Shown here one piece after another: positions 1-7,581 of a stretch of 10,692 bases of DNA (positions are counted from its first letter, which is position 1; each line of letters starts with the position of its first letter). Origin of the DNA: an uncultured Bacteroidales bacterium. Its GTDB lineage: Bacteria > Bacteroidota > Bacteroidia > Bacteroidales > UBA932. The notes under the pieces are model-generated. The model was not told the DNA's origin, ran no database searches, and saw nothing but the letters and a program-made list of their open reading frames with translations. Location of the stretch: the NCBI GenBank assembly GCA_945982095.1, contig CAMFRR010000014.1:1-10692 (forward strand). The letters run 5' to 3'. Made by a program: the position numbers and the translations under genes.

Positions 1-3
1 CAT

Positions 4-165
4 ATGTACATTTTATTGAATTACCTATTGTTAAATTTACAAAAATTCCATCTGCTGTTCTGGGCATTACTGGCCATTCTAGCCGCATCCTGCAACAAGA
101 ATAATCCCCCTATGCCTGATCCTGTGCCTGATGAGGACGGAGTGAGCCTTTACGATGTGGTCTGA
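4..165 (+). pseudogene. Truncated lipoprotein N-terminus (possible gene remnant)
   Basis: A 53-codon + strand ORF starts at ATG 4 and stops at TGA 163-165. It encodes a hydrophobic stretch (LLFWALLAILAASC) ending in a convincing lipobox with the lipidated Cys at residue 30. An Asn/Pro/Asp-rich linker and the start of a GVSLY-type segment follow, and then the frame stops. In Bacteroidales lipoproteins such a start normally leads into a beta-sandwich or enzyme domain, so the ORF looks like the front of a larger gene cut short. Shifting frame at about 161 gives 15 more codons ending in FWFSLGPAL before a TGA at 206-208. That could be a frameshifted or deletion-joined C-terminus, but this is inference. 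The frame is open to the window edge, so the true start may lie further upstream. The ORF is convergent with the DUF1573 gene. It could instead be a genuine small lipoprotein or a chance ORF. I cannot assign a function. Confidence 0.45.
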
Positions 166-211
166 CCGCGATTACAAATTCTGGTTCAGCCTTGGCCCTG
201 CACTTTGATTT

Positions 212-955
212 TTATTCTATAGCTCCTTTGAGCTTGATTTCTGAATGATTCCTCCCGTCAGTGATGATGTGGAGAATTTTTTCGTAGCGGCCCTTCATGA
301 AGAGTCTGGTGTCCACTCTCAGTTTGACCTTGACAATCTCGCCTGGACCAATGAGTATGGAATCGTCTGTGCAGTTGAGCACTTGAATGCAACTTTCCGA
401 GGGCATGAACATTACGTGATAGCTGTGCTCTTTGCTGTCATTATATAGTTCCAATTCCCTCACAGGACAGGTTTTGCGTGATGTAAGCCTCATTCCCACG
501 CTTTCCACGTTGCAGCGCATATCCTCGTGAAGAACCACAGGATAGCGGGCCTGCATAAGGCTCACTTCTCTCAGAACATCGGCAATTACCAGCAGGGTGT
601 TGAACTTGCGGTAGTCACCATTCGTGGCGATTACGGTAAGCCCTACTTTTTGTGGCCCTATGAAGTGTGACGGGTCGTATGTAACGCTAAGCTTTGCACT
701 TTTGCCCGGGGCAAGTGGCTCATGGCTGTAGGAAGGAGATGCACAGCCGCATTGAGTGTGGATGTCAAGTATGGTGACATCCTTGTCGCTGATATTGGTG
801 TATTCGAATACTATGGTTTTGGTTCCGCCGTCAAATCTGATTTCTCCCAAATCAGCTTCGGGACAGGAGAATTTCAAAAGACGTGGTGCGGAAAGTGCCA
901 CTTGCCCGAAGGCAAGTGACACGAACCACATCATTACTATTCCTAATCGCTTCAA
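212..955 (-). CDS. Secreted DUF1573 domain protein
   Basis: A 247-residue protein with a Sec signal peptide: MKR n-region, hydrophobic core to about residue 20, likely cleavage after ALSA near residue 23. Residues 28-127 match the DUF1573 pattern common in Bacteroidota: an Ig-like/MSP-like beta-sandwich with the signature T-x-C-G-C (Cys69, Cys71), followed by PLAPGKSAKLSVTYDP. Residues 130-247 look like a second beta-sandwich. The molecular role of DUF1573 proteins is not established; they are exported and probably periplasmic or surface proteins. The gene is last in the operon, 6 bp after the LamG lipoprotein gene, suggesting co-transcription and perhaps translational coupling. The start is uncertain. 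Codon 1 here is TTG and gives a normal positively charged signal peptide. The ATG at 932-934 (residue 8) has AGGA six bases upstream, but would leave a signal peptide without basic residues. Confidence 0.8.
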   Translation of the reverse strand: MKRLGIVMMWFVSLAFGQVALSAPRLLKFSCPEADLGEIRFDGGTKTIVFEYTNISDKDVTILDIHTQCGCASPSYSHEPLAPGKSAKLSVTYDPSHFIGPQKVGLTVIATNGDYRKFNTLLVIADVLREVSLMQARYPVVLHEDMRCNVESVGMRLTSRKTCPVRELELYNDSKEHSYHVMFMPSESCIQVLNCTDDSILIGPGEIVKVKLRVDTRLFMKGRYEKILHIITDGRNHSEIKLKGAIE

Positions 956-961
956 ATCGTT

Positions 962-2107
962 TTATTCTATATAAGGGCATTTTACACCATCCACCATTGC
1001 TGGGGTGTTGTTTGGAGTACCATGATAGCCGTTGCCGGAAAGGTCAGGCAACATGCCGTCTTCCATAGTGTCCATTCTCCAGTAGCCTATCAGGTCCTGC
1101 GCATTCTCAGGATTGATGTAGCACTGGTTGTTTTCAGCCTCAAGAATGCTGAGCGCACGCTTCCATACACGTACCTCGCTTATGCATCCTGGGAGAGGAC
1201 GTATATCGCCTGCAGATGCGCCGATGCGGAATCCGCCGCCTTCGGCAGTGGCACCCATGTCGAGGGCTGATTTACCTGAGCTGTCGCCTGAGAACTGCAG
1301 TTTTCCGTCCACATACAGACGAATGTTGCTGCCGTCGTCAATTCCTACTATATGATACCATTTGCCTGTATCAAAGTGATCGGCAGAAGTGAATGATACG
1401 CCACGACCCGCAATCTGGAGCTGGTTCTTGTCTATAGAACCGTCACCGAAACGTATCACGAAATGTTCCTCTATACCCATCACAGTGGCAATCTTGTGGC
1501 CAAGGTTGCTCCAGCCGTCCATCTTTACTCGGGCCTCCATAGTGACGGCCGAAAGATTTGCAAGGTCAGGGTTCTTCTCCATGCTCTTCATATTGAAGTA
1601 TGTAGAACGGTTGAGGTTCATCACTTCTGTAGTAATAATCTGCTTGATGACGAAGAGAGCAGTCTGGCTTGGAGCAAGGGCTTCCCAGCCGTTGGAAGCA
1701 TTACCAATCTTCAGCGGCAGACAGTAGAGTACGCCTTCTTCAAAATCATCCATTGAGGTTATGGAGAAGTTTACAGGAGCTGAAATATTGTTTCCAGGGG
1801 TAATTGTGAAACTGTCGCTGTCCAGAGAATAACTGCCTTCAGGCAGCATCTGATACTCTGTACCGTTGATTGCATTATATCGCTCCACTGCTGAAAAGTC
1901 AACGCTTACAGGTACTTTGACTTCTGATTTTACGACATCAGATGCGGTGACAGTCACGCTCTTGGTGGTGGGACCATCCACATACATGCTGGACAGAGGG
2001 GATGATTCCGTGCCGGTGAAGTATACCACATCCCTGTATTCCAGGGATTTGTGGCATCCTACCATGGCAAGCAGCGCTGCTGCTGTAAATAGTTTGTATG
2101 TTTTCAT
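962..2107 (-). CDS. DUF1735 + LamG-like surface lipoprotein
   Basis: A 381-residue lipoprotein, probably an outer-surface glycan-binding component of the PUL. The signal peptide is MKTYKLFTAAALLAMVGC with lipidation at Cys18. Residues 25-135 look like a DUF1735 (BT_3987 N-terminal-like) beta-sandwich, with the typical pattern of a Tyr-Asn pair, an Asn-Gly-Thr turn, Leu-Pro and then a Ser-rich strand. Residues 160-381 resemble the laminin-G_3/concanavalin A-like fold: VTMEARVK near 188, WYHIVGIDDGSNIRLYVDGKL near 250-270, ISEVRVWKRAL near 309, GYWRMD near 341, and DLSGNGYHG near 355. Such domains in Bacteroidota usually bind carbohydrate; no catalytic role is evident. I chose ATG 2105-2107. 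An in-frame TTG at 2114-2116 would add three residues and is less likely. It starts 14 bp after the stop of the upstream F5/8C lipoprotein gene and is followed 6 bp later by the DUF1573 gene. Confidence 0.85.
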   Translation of the reverse strand: MKTYKLFTAAALLAMVGCHKSLEYRDVVYFTGTESSPLSSMYVDGPTTKSVTVTASDVVKSEVKVPVSVDFSAVERYNAINGTEYQMLPEGSYSLDSDSFTITPGNNISAPVNFSITSMDDFEEGVLYCLPLKIGNASNGWEALAPSQTALFVIKQIITTEVMNLNRSTYFNMKSMEKNPDLANLSAVTMEARVKMDGWSNLGHKIATVMGIEEHFVIRFGDGSIDKNQLQIAGRGVSFTSADHFDTGKWYHIVGIDDGSNIRLYVDGKLQFSGDSSGKSALDMGATAEGGGFRIGASAGDIRPLPGCISEVRVWKRALSILEAENNQCYINPENAQDLIGYWRMDTMEDGMLPDLSGNGYHGTPNNTPAMVDGVKCPYIE

Positions 2108-2121
2108 GATATTCAATTCAC

Positions 2122-3972
2122 TTATTTTGCGTAAATGTCAATCTCTGAAAGATCGAAATACGTATTCATGTATGTAATCTTCACATATTTGGCCTTTTCT
2201 GCCTTAAAGAGGGCAGACATTGCCTTTGTGCCTTGGTCTACTCGTGAACCGTCGGCTGCACTTGCAGTTCCCAGGGTCTTGAAGTTGCTGCCATCTGTGC
2301 TTATTGCAATTTCAAAGTCTGACAATGAAATGCCATAGTTTTCCACAGTGAATACAGCTACTCCATAGAAGTCATATTCTTTGTCCAAAGTGATGGTCCA
2401 GTTTGGATAGCTGTCCCATGAGTACCAGCTTGCTTCTGCAGATACATCACCGTCGATAAGGCCGTTGACATCGTTGAAGTTGCCCCAATATGGAGCTGTT
2501 CCCTCAATGCTCCATCCGCTCTTATCCTGGAGGGCAGGGGCTCCTATCTGGCTTTCAACGAAGTTGCTGCGCAGATATACGGTCTTCTGTTCCACTACAA
2601 TGTATGCAACGCTCTTGGTTTTGCTCACTTCTGCATCGCTTGTGCTTACGGTTACAGGTATGAGGTAAGAGTTGTCTGATGTATAGCCTGAAAGGTCACC
2701 TGTCAATGTAATCTTGAACTTGCTGTTGCCTTCACTTGCATTTGGAGCTATTACCACATTGCCTTCAATATTGATGTTGGATGTATTGATGCTCTCATAT
2801 GCGGTTCCGTGTGCAGCATTGTAAGAGCTTATAAGAGAGTTGTCTACGCTGGCACTTACGCTGATGGCCTTTGAGGTAGGAATGGTGTTCTTGACATTAA
2901 GTTCCACATTCATGTTGCCTTCTGTACCTGCAGGATTGTGGAGAATCTGTCCCTTGAAATCTCCGTCAGCAAGATATATCATAGGATTTTCGCTCTCCAT
3001 ATAGAAGAATCGGAAGTTGTTGAAATGTCCGTAGTAGCTTTGTGTAGCATCTATGGTGAACTTAAGGTAACGGGCCTTGATGAAGCCATAGAATGCAACA
3101 TATGTAGAATTGCCATTGATATATTCCTTGCCTTCAGGCGAACCGGCCTGCTCCCAGTTTGTATTGTCCTCAGAATACATGATTGCTGAGATTGTAGGGA
3201 ACTTGCCCCAGGAGTACAACACGTCATATGCCAGACCGGAAATGAGATAAGTGTTCTTGAGGTCCATGGCTACAGTGACGGTCTCTTGTGTGGATACTGT
3301 ATGGTTTTCGTTTATATTGCCGCTCAGACCCTCGATATATTCCATACCGCTGTAATCCGAAGGGTTGAATCCCATAACGTCATCCTGAGATTCGATTTGC
3401 TTGATGCAGTTCTTTTCTGTGAGTACCTGGAGATAGTAAGTGCCTTTTACCTCACTTGTTGCCATATCAGCAGAGCTTATGCTCACGGCTGCTATATATT
3501 CACGCTCTGTAAGTTTGGTGAGGTCGCCGGACAACATGATATAAAGAGAGTCGGCTGAATTGCCAAGGCCTTCAGGGATAGTTATTGTTGCGGATGAAGA
3601 CGGCTCGGTTGAAAGATCATCCTTCACGTATTTTACTATGCGCAGGTATTCTGCAGGGAGCACCTTGGCTTCAGATGCAGTCTTGTTTATGTAGGCCTGT
3701 GCTGCCTGCTCATCGTATACGGCTTCCACAGTTAGAGTACCGTGGTTACCTGTATTGGCATTCAGAGGCATGACCTTGCTGAAGCTGCAGAAAGAACCTA
3801 TTGGGGCATGCGCTATCTTTGCCATATCAATATTCTCCTCTCCAAAAGAGTTGGAGTAGATACGGTGAGGATATGCATCTATAGTGGTAGTATAGTCCAC
3901 CATTCTTTCGCAGGCGGACAGGCTCAGAAGAGCAACTACTGAAATTATTGACAGTTTTATGATGTTTTTCAT
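2122..3972 (-). CDS. Surface lipoprotein with two DUF1735-like and two F5/8C-like modules
   Basis: A 616-residue lipoprotein, probably a surface glycan-binding protein. The signal peptide ends LLSLSAC, with lipidation at Cys21. Two module pairs follow. Module 1: residues 30-185 form a DUF1735-like sandwich, and 195-328 look like a discoidin/F5-8C domain (AMDLKNTYLISGLAYD near 235, MYSEDNTNWEQAG near 265, ARYLKFTID near 300). Module 2: residues 332-462 form a clearer DUF1735 domain (SSYNAAHGTAYES near 382, ITLTGDLSGYTSDN near 421), and 468-616 form a second discoidin domain (GLIDGD near 504, WTITLDKEYDFYGVAVF near 525, IAISTDGSNFKTLG near 556, AKYVKITYMN near 594, ending in SEIDIYAK). F5/8C domains commonly bind glycans or glycoproteins through loops at one end of the barrel. 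The gene sits 12 bp after the GH18 gene, the position of non-enzymatic accessory lipoproteins in host-glycan PULs. Ligand specificity cannot be read from sequence. Confidence 0.85.
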   Translation of the reverse strand: MKNIIKLSIISVVALLSLSACERMVDYTTTIDAYPHRIYSNSFGEENIDMAKIAHAPIGSFCSFSKVMPLNANTGNHGTLTVEAVYDEQAAQAYINKTASEAKVLPAEYLRIVKYVKDDLSTEPSSSATITIPEGLGNSADSLYIMLSGDLTKLTEREYIAAVSISSADMATSEVKGTYYLQVLTEKNCIKQIESQDDVMGFNPSDYSGMEYIEGLSGNINENHTVSTQETVTVAMDLKNTYLISGLAYDVLYSWGKFPTISAIMYSEDNTNWEQAGSPEGKEYINGNSTYVAFYGFIKARYLKFTIDATQSYYGHFNNFRFFYMESENPMIYLADGDFKGQILHNPAGTEGNMNVELNVKNTIPTSKAISVSASVDNSLISSYNAAHGTAYESINTSNINIEGNVVIAPNASEGNSKFKITLTGDLSGYTSDNSYLIPVTVSTSDAEVSKTKSVAYIVVEQKTVYLRSNFVESQIGAPALQDKSGWSIEGTAPYWGNFNDVNGLIDGDVSAEASWYSWDSYPNWTITLDKEYDFYGVAVFTVENYGISLSDFEIAISTDGSNFKTLGTASAADGSRVDQGTKAMSALFKAEKAKYVKITYMNTYFDLSEIDIYAK

Positions 3973-3984
3973 GATTCCGCGTAA

Positions 3985-5121
3985 TTATTTGGTTACGGCA
4001 GGGTTCTGGAGCTGTATGGCGCGGCGCAGGTGTCCGTACGGAATCTTGCTGCTTCCGCCTACTGCCTCTATTGCGTAGTCACGCTGGTTGTGGAATGCTC
4101 CGAATCCACCTTTGCGTCCTCCGGTGGCAGGCTGGAATGCGGCCTGCGCTTCCATTGCTCCGCCTGTTTTCCAATTGTCACCTATGTTCTCAGTTATGAT
4201 GAGCTGTGAGTTGCTCCAGCCGCTCTTGTTGAACATGTATTCGCTAGGCTGCTGGCCGTAGCTCTGTGCGACATGGTAAGAAACCAGATGCGCAACTTCT
4301 GTGCTTGGGTAGCCTCCGTCCACGCAAAGCAGTGTTCTCTTGTTTGGAGAGCCGGGACCTATGAACTGACCGAGATACTGGACGAAAGTGGTCATACACG
4401 CACCGTCAAGGGCATCTCCCTCAGGCTCATAGTCCAGATCGTATCCATCCAGCTGGTATTCGTTTATTTCGTCAAGGATTACGCCTGCTGCTTTCACGCA
4501 CCAGTCAGGATATTCCCAGTTGCCTTCCTCGCCTGTGCGGCTAGGGTTGGCTGCCATATCGGCGCGTAGTGCGGTACAGCCTGCTGCAAGTGCATCACTC
4601 TCAGCCAATGAAGTAACCTGCTCGGCAGTGTACATAGGCTTTCCTGTGTTATCTGTCATTGCAGAATACTCTGCAGTCTTCGCCTCATAAGTGCTCTTGT
4701 ATGCAGCATCGAAGGACTCTATGCCGGCTGCTTTGGCCCAAGAAAGGTAGTTGTAGTAGTTTTTGTTGCCTGGTGCGAGACGAATGATCTTTACACCCAC
4801 CAAACGTGTGCCTTTGAGCTCGCGTACCTTGTACATTTCCTCCCTCATTGCAGGGTCCTTAGGTATGCCGCCCCAAAGTGAGATTACGTCAACGCTGTCA
4901 GGAAGACCCATGAAGCGTGATCCAGGGCAGGCAGCCTCGTAGTTGGCGAACCATACGTAGCAGATGGAATGGTCGCTCTCTTTGTATTCGCGCAGGGCTT
5001 TATAGTATGCGTCAGTGTATTTGTATGCTGGCTGGAGATCTAGGGCCTCAGGTTGGGTACACGAATTCAGACCCGTTGCTGCCACGAGCGCGCTTGCGAT
5101 ATATAATATTGCTTTTTTCAT
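3985..5121 (-). CDS. GH18 endo-beta-N-acetylglucosaminidase-like lipoprotein
   Basis: A 378-residue lipoprotein whose signal peptide ends GLNSC (Cys21), so it is probably anchored at the outer membrane. The GH18 active-site signature DxxDxDxE is complete: Asp225, Asp228, Asp230 and the acid/base Glu232, in DGYDLDYEPEGD. Family 18 uses substrate-assisted catalysis through the GlcNAc N-acetyl group. Bacteroidota members in this genomic setting typically cut between the two core GlcNAc residues of N-glycans. Other barrel-like strands are CYVWFANYE (54), VDVISLWGG (77), LVGVKIIRL (107), TLLCVDGG (263), VSYHVAQSYGQ (280, probably carrying a substrate-contacting Tyr), SQLIITENIG (305) and GGFGAFHNQRDY (338). 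A helical stretch of about 65 residues (roughly 138-204) lengthens it relative to compact endoglycosidases of about 270-290 residues. The ATG has AAGGA four bases upstream and lies 21 bp after the susD-like stop. Some PUL GH18-like proteins are non-catalytic binders; the intact motif argues against that here. Substrate type is inferred. Confidence 0.85.
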   Translation of the reverse strand: MKKAILYIASALVAATGLNSCTQPEALDLQPAYKYTDAYYKALREYKESDHSICYVWFANYEAACPGSRFMGLPDSVDVISLWGGIPKDPAMREEMYKVRELKGTRLVGVKIIRLAPGNKNYYNYLSWAKAAGIESFDAAYKSTYEAKTAEYSAMTDNTGKPMYTAEQVTSLAESDALAAGCTALRADMAANPSRTGEEGNWEYPDWCVKAAGVILDEINEYQLDGYDLDYEPEGDALDGACMTTFVQYLGQFIGPGSPNKRTLLCVDGGYPSTEVAHLVSYHVAQSYGQQPSEYMFNKSGWSNSQLIITENIGDNWKTGGAMEAQAAFQPATGGRKGGFGAFHNQRDYAIEAVGGSSKIPYGHLRRAIQLQNPAVTK

Positions 5122-5142
5122 ATTATCCTTAAATAAATCAGG

Positions 5143-6732
5143 TTATTTCTTGTCCCACCAGAGTTTTGTACCGCCATAGTCTGGACCGTTCAGCATGCCG
5201 ACAGCCTCAGCCACGTTCGCAGCGTTGGTACGGTATTCGGTGGCAGGGAAAGGAATGCGTCGTATTTGTATCTGGGTGTTGATGGTGTTGCCGCTGTTGT
5301 TGTTGGCCACAGGTATCACTTTAGGATAACCGGTGCGGCGGAACTCTGACCAGGCTTCCTGGCCTTCAGGGAACATGGCGATGTATTTCTGTGTGATGAT
5401 TTGCTCTAGATGCTGCTCTGTGCCGTTGGCGCTGTCCCAGGATACTGAAACGGAGCTGAGCTCGGTGTTGTATGAAGAACCGGAGTTGACAACATCCTCG
5501 TATTTGCCTACGCCTTTTGTGCAGGCAAGATATGCATCGGCTCCTGAAGCTCCCTCGCTTGCGAATGAGAGCCTTACACCTTCCTCATATTTGGCCTTAG
5601 CCTGTTCCTCGTCGCCTTTGTGCAGCCAGTACTCTGCCTGGAGAAAGAGGGCTTCTGCCGGAGACATGAACTTCATACCGTCGTTCTTGCTCACATTTAC
5701 GCGTGAGGCTTTGTCATTCTTGTATGAATCTCCGTTCCTGATGCCCAGACGTACTCCAAAGTACTCGCGTCCGGCATGCTCACTCTTTGTGAAATATTTC
5801 TCACGGCGAGGGTCGTCCCAGCTGTTCATGTAGGTTTCGATAGTAGCGCCTATGTGGCTGTCGCCTCCAGGATAGTCATATTGGATGACGTAGAGCATAT
5901 TCTGCCATGCGGAACCGGCAGCAGGAGTATATACGGCCTTGTCGCCTGCGTCATTCATCATCCCTATCGAATTGCTGAGAGATTTCTCAGCTTCAGCCAT
6001 GGCGAGAGCCTCGTCAGCGTAATATACACGCATTGCAAGACGCATGCGAAGTGTATTGGCCAGTTTCACCCATTTTGTAACGTCTCCACGATAGATATTG
6101 TCATATTCCTCGAGGAGTTTGCCGCTTGGGTTAGCTACAGCGAATGAAGTGAGGACCTCTATAGCCTTGTCCAGCTCTTCGAACATCTGCTTGTACACCT
6201 TGTCCTGAGGATCATAGCTCTTCTCTATTCCCGCCTGGGTGAGCGAGCTGTAAGGTATAGGACCATATGTGTCGGTAATACGGTGGATACCAAGTATTTT
6301 CACTACGTCGGCAAGGGCGCAGAGCGTCTCGTTTCCTTCGCGGAACTGGTTGACAGTGAGCCACTGAGGAGTGAAACGTGTGAAAAAGTCGTTGAACATA
6401 AACTTTGACCATCCGTCATTGTTGACGTTGTAGAGATTATTCTGTGTGAAACCAGAGTTGGTTGCAGCGAAATAGCCTGAGAAGCAGTTGCCTGCCAGAT
6501 CCTGGATGACCTGGTAGCGGTCAGAACCATACTCGTTGTTACCGTCCATCTGGTACATCGGAATTGCATTCTGCAGCATTTTTGTGAATGGGCCGCCCAC
6601 TGCCAGACCGTCGTGAGACATGTGCTCTTCGTAAGCCTGCTCAGGGTTTGTGTTCATCTCACGGAAGTTTTTCGTACATGAGAGCGCAGTGGCTGCAGCG
6701 GCAATCAGCATTATATATTTTACTGTTTTCAT
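5143..6732 (-). CDS. SusD/RagB-family nutrient-binding outer membrane lipoprotein
   Basis: A 529-residue SusD homologue, the lid and binding partner of the SusC transporter on the outer surface. The signal peptide ends TALSC, with lipidation at Cys19. Early motifs NTNPEQAY (27-34) and DLAGNCFSGYFAAT (78-91) point to the SusD-like subgroup of PF12741/PF12771 rather than classical starch SusD. Conserved family features are DTYGPIPYSSL (154-164), WVKLANTLRMRLAMRV (221-236, helical repeat), SPAEALFLQAEYWLHKGD (357-374, TPR-like helix pair), QKYIAMFPEGQEAWSEFRRTG (448-468), and the C-terminal RRIPFPATEYRTNAANV (491-507). Length is normal for the family, so this copy is complete. AAGAAG precedes the ATG, and the gap to the upstream ORF is 15 bp. 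The first 147 codons are also present, without any difference I could see, in the chimeric ORF just upstream, as part of the 849-bp tandem duplication. Confidence 0.95.
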   Translation of the reverse strand: MKTVKYIMLIAAAATALSCTKNFREMNTNPEQAYEEHMSHDGLAVGGPFTKMLQNAIPMYQMDGNNEYGSDRYQVIQDLAGNCFSGYFAATNSGFTQNNLYNVNNDGWSKFMFNDFFTRFTPQWLTVNQFREGNETLCALADVVKILGIHRITDTYGPIPYSSLTQAGIEKSYDPQDKVYKQMFEELDKAIEVLTSFAVANPSGKLLEEYDNIYRGDVTKWVKLANTLRMRLAMRVYYADEALAMAEAEKSLSNSIGMMNDAGDKAVYTPAAGSAWQNMLYVIQYDYPGGDSHIGATIETYMNSWDDPRREKYFTKSEHAGREYFGVRLGIRNGDSYKNDKASRVNVSKNDGMKFMSPAEALFLQAEYWLHKGDEEQAKAKYEEGVRLSFASEGASGADAYLACTKGVGKYEDVVNSGSSYNTELSSVSVSWDSANGTEQHLEQIITQKYIAMFPEGQEAWSEFRRTGYPKVIPVANNNSGNTINTQIQIRRIPFPATEYRTNAANVAEAVGMLNGPDYGGTKLWWDKK

Positions 6733-7140
6733 ATTCTTCTTACAAGTCTAGAATGTAATCTTAGCAGAGAAACCAATGTTGCGGGTAGAAGGTACCATGA
6801 AATAGTCAATACCGCTTGAGTAGTTGCCGGCGCCCTGAATAAGTTCAGGATCGAACGGAGCTTTGCAGTAGATCATTGCCAGGTTGCGGCCCACTACAGA
6901 CAGATTGAGGCCTTTAATCCACTTCACCCATTTATTTATAGGAATGTCATATCCGAGGCTCATCTCTCCTAAACGTATGTTGGTCATTGAATATGTATAG
7001 AATGAACCTATGAGGTTGTCTCCCTGTCCGCCTATGGTCTCGAAGAAAGCCCTTTCAGGGATGAGAGCGCCGTTCACCAAAACGCCACCGTTGTCACGGG
7101 CGTCAGCTGTACGCTGTGAACGTCCGTAAGTGTCAAGCAC
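6292..7140. repeat. 849-bp tandem direct repeat, copy 1
   Basis: This unit holds the first 147 codons of the susD-like gene, the 15-bp intergenic gap, and the end of the chimeric ORF (susC-derived codons). It matches 7141-7989 base for base at a constant offset of 849, with no mismatch in the lines I compared by eye. Identity stops sharply. One extra base (C at 6291 and 7140) is shared on the left, then 6290 (C) differs from 7139 (A). On the right, 7141 (A) differs from 7990 (T). The duplication therefore has only about 1 bp of homology at its join. Confidence 0.93.
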
Positions 7141-7581
7141 AAGTATTTTCACTACGTCGGCAAGGGCGCAGAGCGTCTCGTTTCCTTCGCGGAACTGGTT
7201 GACAGTGAGCCACTGAGGAGTGAAACGTGTGAAAAAGTCGTTGAACATAAACTTTGACCATCCGTCATTGTTGACGTTGTAGAGATTATTCTGTGTGAAA
7301 CCAGAGTTGGTTGCAGCGAAATAGCCTGAGAAGCAGTTGCCTGCCAGATCCTGGATGACCTGGTAGCGGTCAGAACCATACTCGTTGTTACCGTCCATCT
7401 GGTACATCGGAATTGCATTCTGCAGCATTTTTGTGAATGGGCCGCCCACTGCCAGACCGTCGTGAGACATGTGCTCTTCGTAAGCCTGCTCAGGGTTTGT
7501 GTTCATCTCACGGAAGTTTTTCGTACATGAGAGCGCAGTGGCTGCAGCGGCAATCAGCATTATATATTTTACTGTTTTCAT
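6748..7581 (-). CDS. Chimeric ORF: SusD N-terminus fused in frame to SusC C-terminus
   Basis: A 277-codon intact ORF. Residues 1-147 are identical to the start of the neighbouring SusD homologue, including its lipoprotein signal (Cys19) and first helices, up to ...ADVVKIL. Residues 148-277 are identical to the last 130 residues of the SusC homologue, from VLDTYGRSQRT to the terminal ITF, that is, the final beta-barrel strands. The join is at 7140/7141. It arises because an 849-bp segment spanning the susC-susD boundary is present twice in tandem. The ORF keeps the native susD start context and the native susC stop, with 15-bp gaps on both sides. A partial SusD joined to a partial barrel is unlikely to fold as either parent, so I regard it as a duplication by-product rather than a designed protein. 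If real, it would be co-transcribed. It may instead be an assembly artefact. The ORF itself is certain; its function is very doubtful. Confidence 0.6.
   Translation of the reverse strand: MKTVKYIMLIAAAATALSCTKNFREMNTNPEQAYEEHMSHDGLAVGGPFTKMLQNAIPMYQMDGNNEYGSDRYQVIQDLAGNCFSGYFAATNSGFTQNNLYNVNNDGWSKFMFNDFFTRFTPQWLTVNQFREGNETLCALADVVKILVLDTYGRSQRTADARDNGGVLVNGALIPERAFFETIGGQGDNLIGSFYTYSMTNIRLGEMSLGYDIPINKWVKWIKGLNLSVVGRNLAMIYCKAPFDPELIQGAGNYSSGIDYFMVPSTRNIGFSAKITF

Noticed and set aside
221-234. Perfect 5-bp inverted repeat AGCTC-CTTT-GAGCT as a possible terminator
   Set aside because: The stem is short, lies within the last codons of the DUF1573 gene, and no T-run follows it in the operon's direction.
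2108-2116. TTG start three codons upstream for the LamG lipoprotein
   Set aside because: ATG 2105-2107 gives a standard lipoprotein signal peptide directly; the extension adds nothing.
5333-5833. 166-codon + strand ORF opposite the susD-like gene
   Set aside because: It lies wholly antisense to a well-supported SusD homologue, has no signal peptide or recognisable motif, and has a composition typical of a shadow frame.
7131-7150. DTYG-encoding similarity between susC and susD as the homology that drove the duplication
   Set aside because: The two DTYG codon runs are not aligned at the join; in susD they lie several codons beyond the breakpoint. Only about 1 bp is shared exactly.
7152-7418. 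88-codon minus-strand ORF, identical to one at 6303-6569
   Set aside because: Both are out-of-frame shadows of the duplicated susD segment; their identity only reflects the 849-bp repeat.
6748-7581. A complete second SusD gene
   Set aside because: Only the first 147 residues are SusD; the conserved middle and C-terminal SusD motifs are absent and the remainder is SusC sequence.
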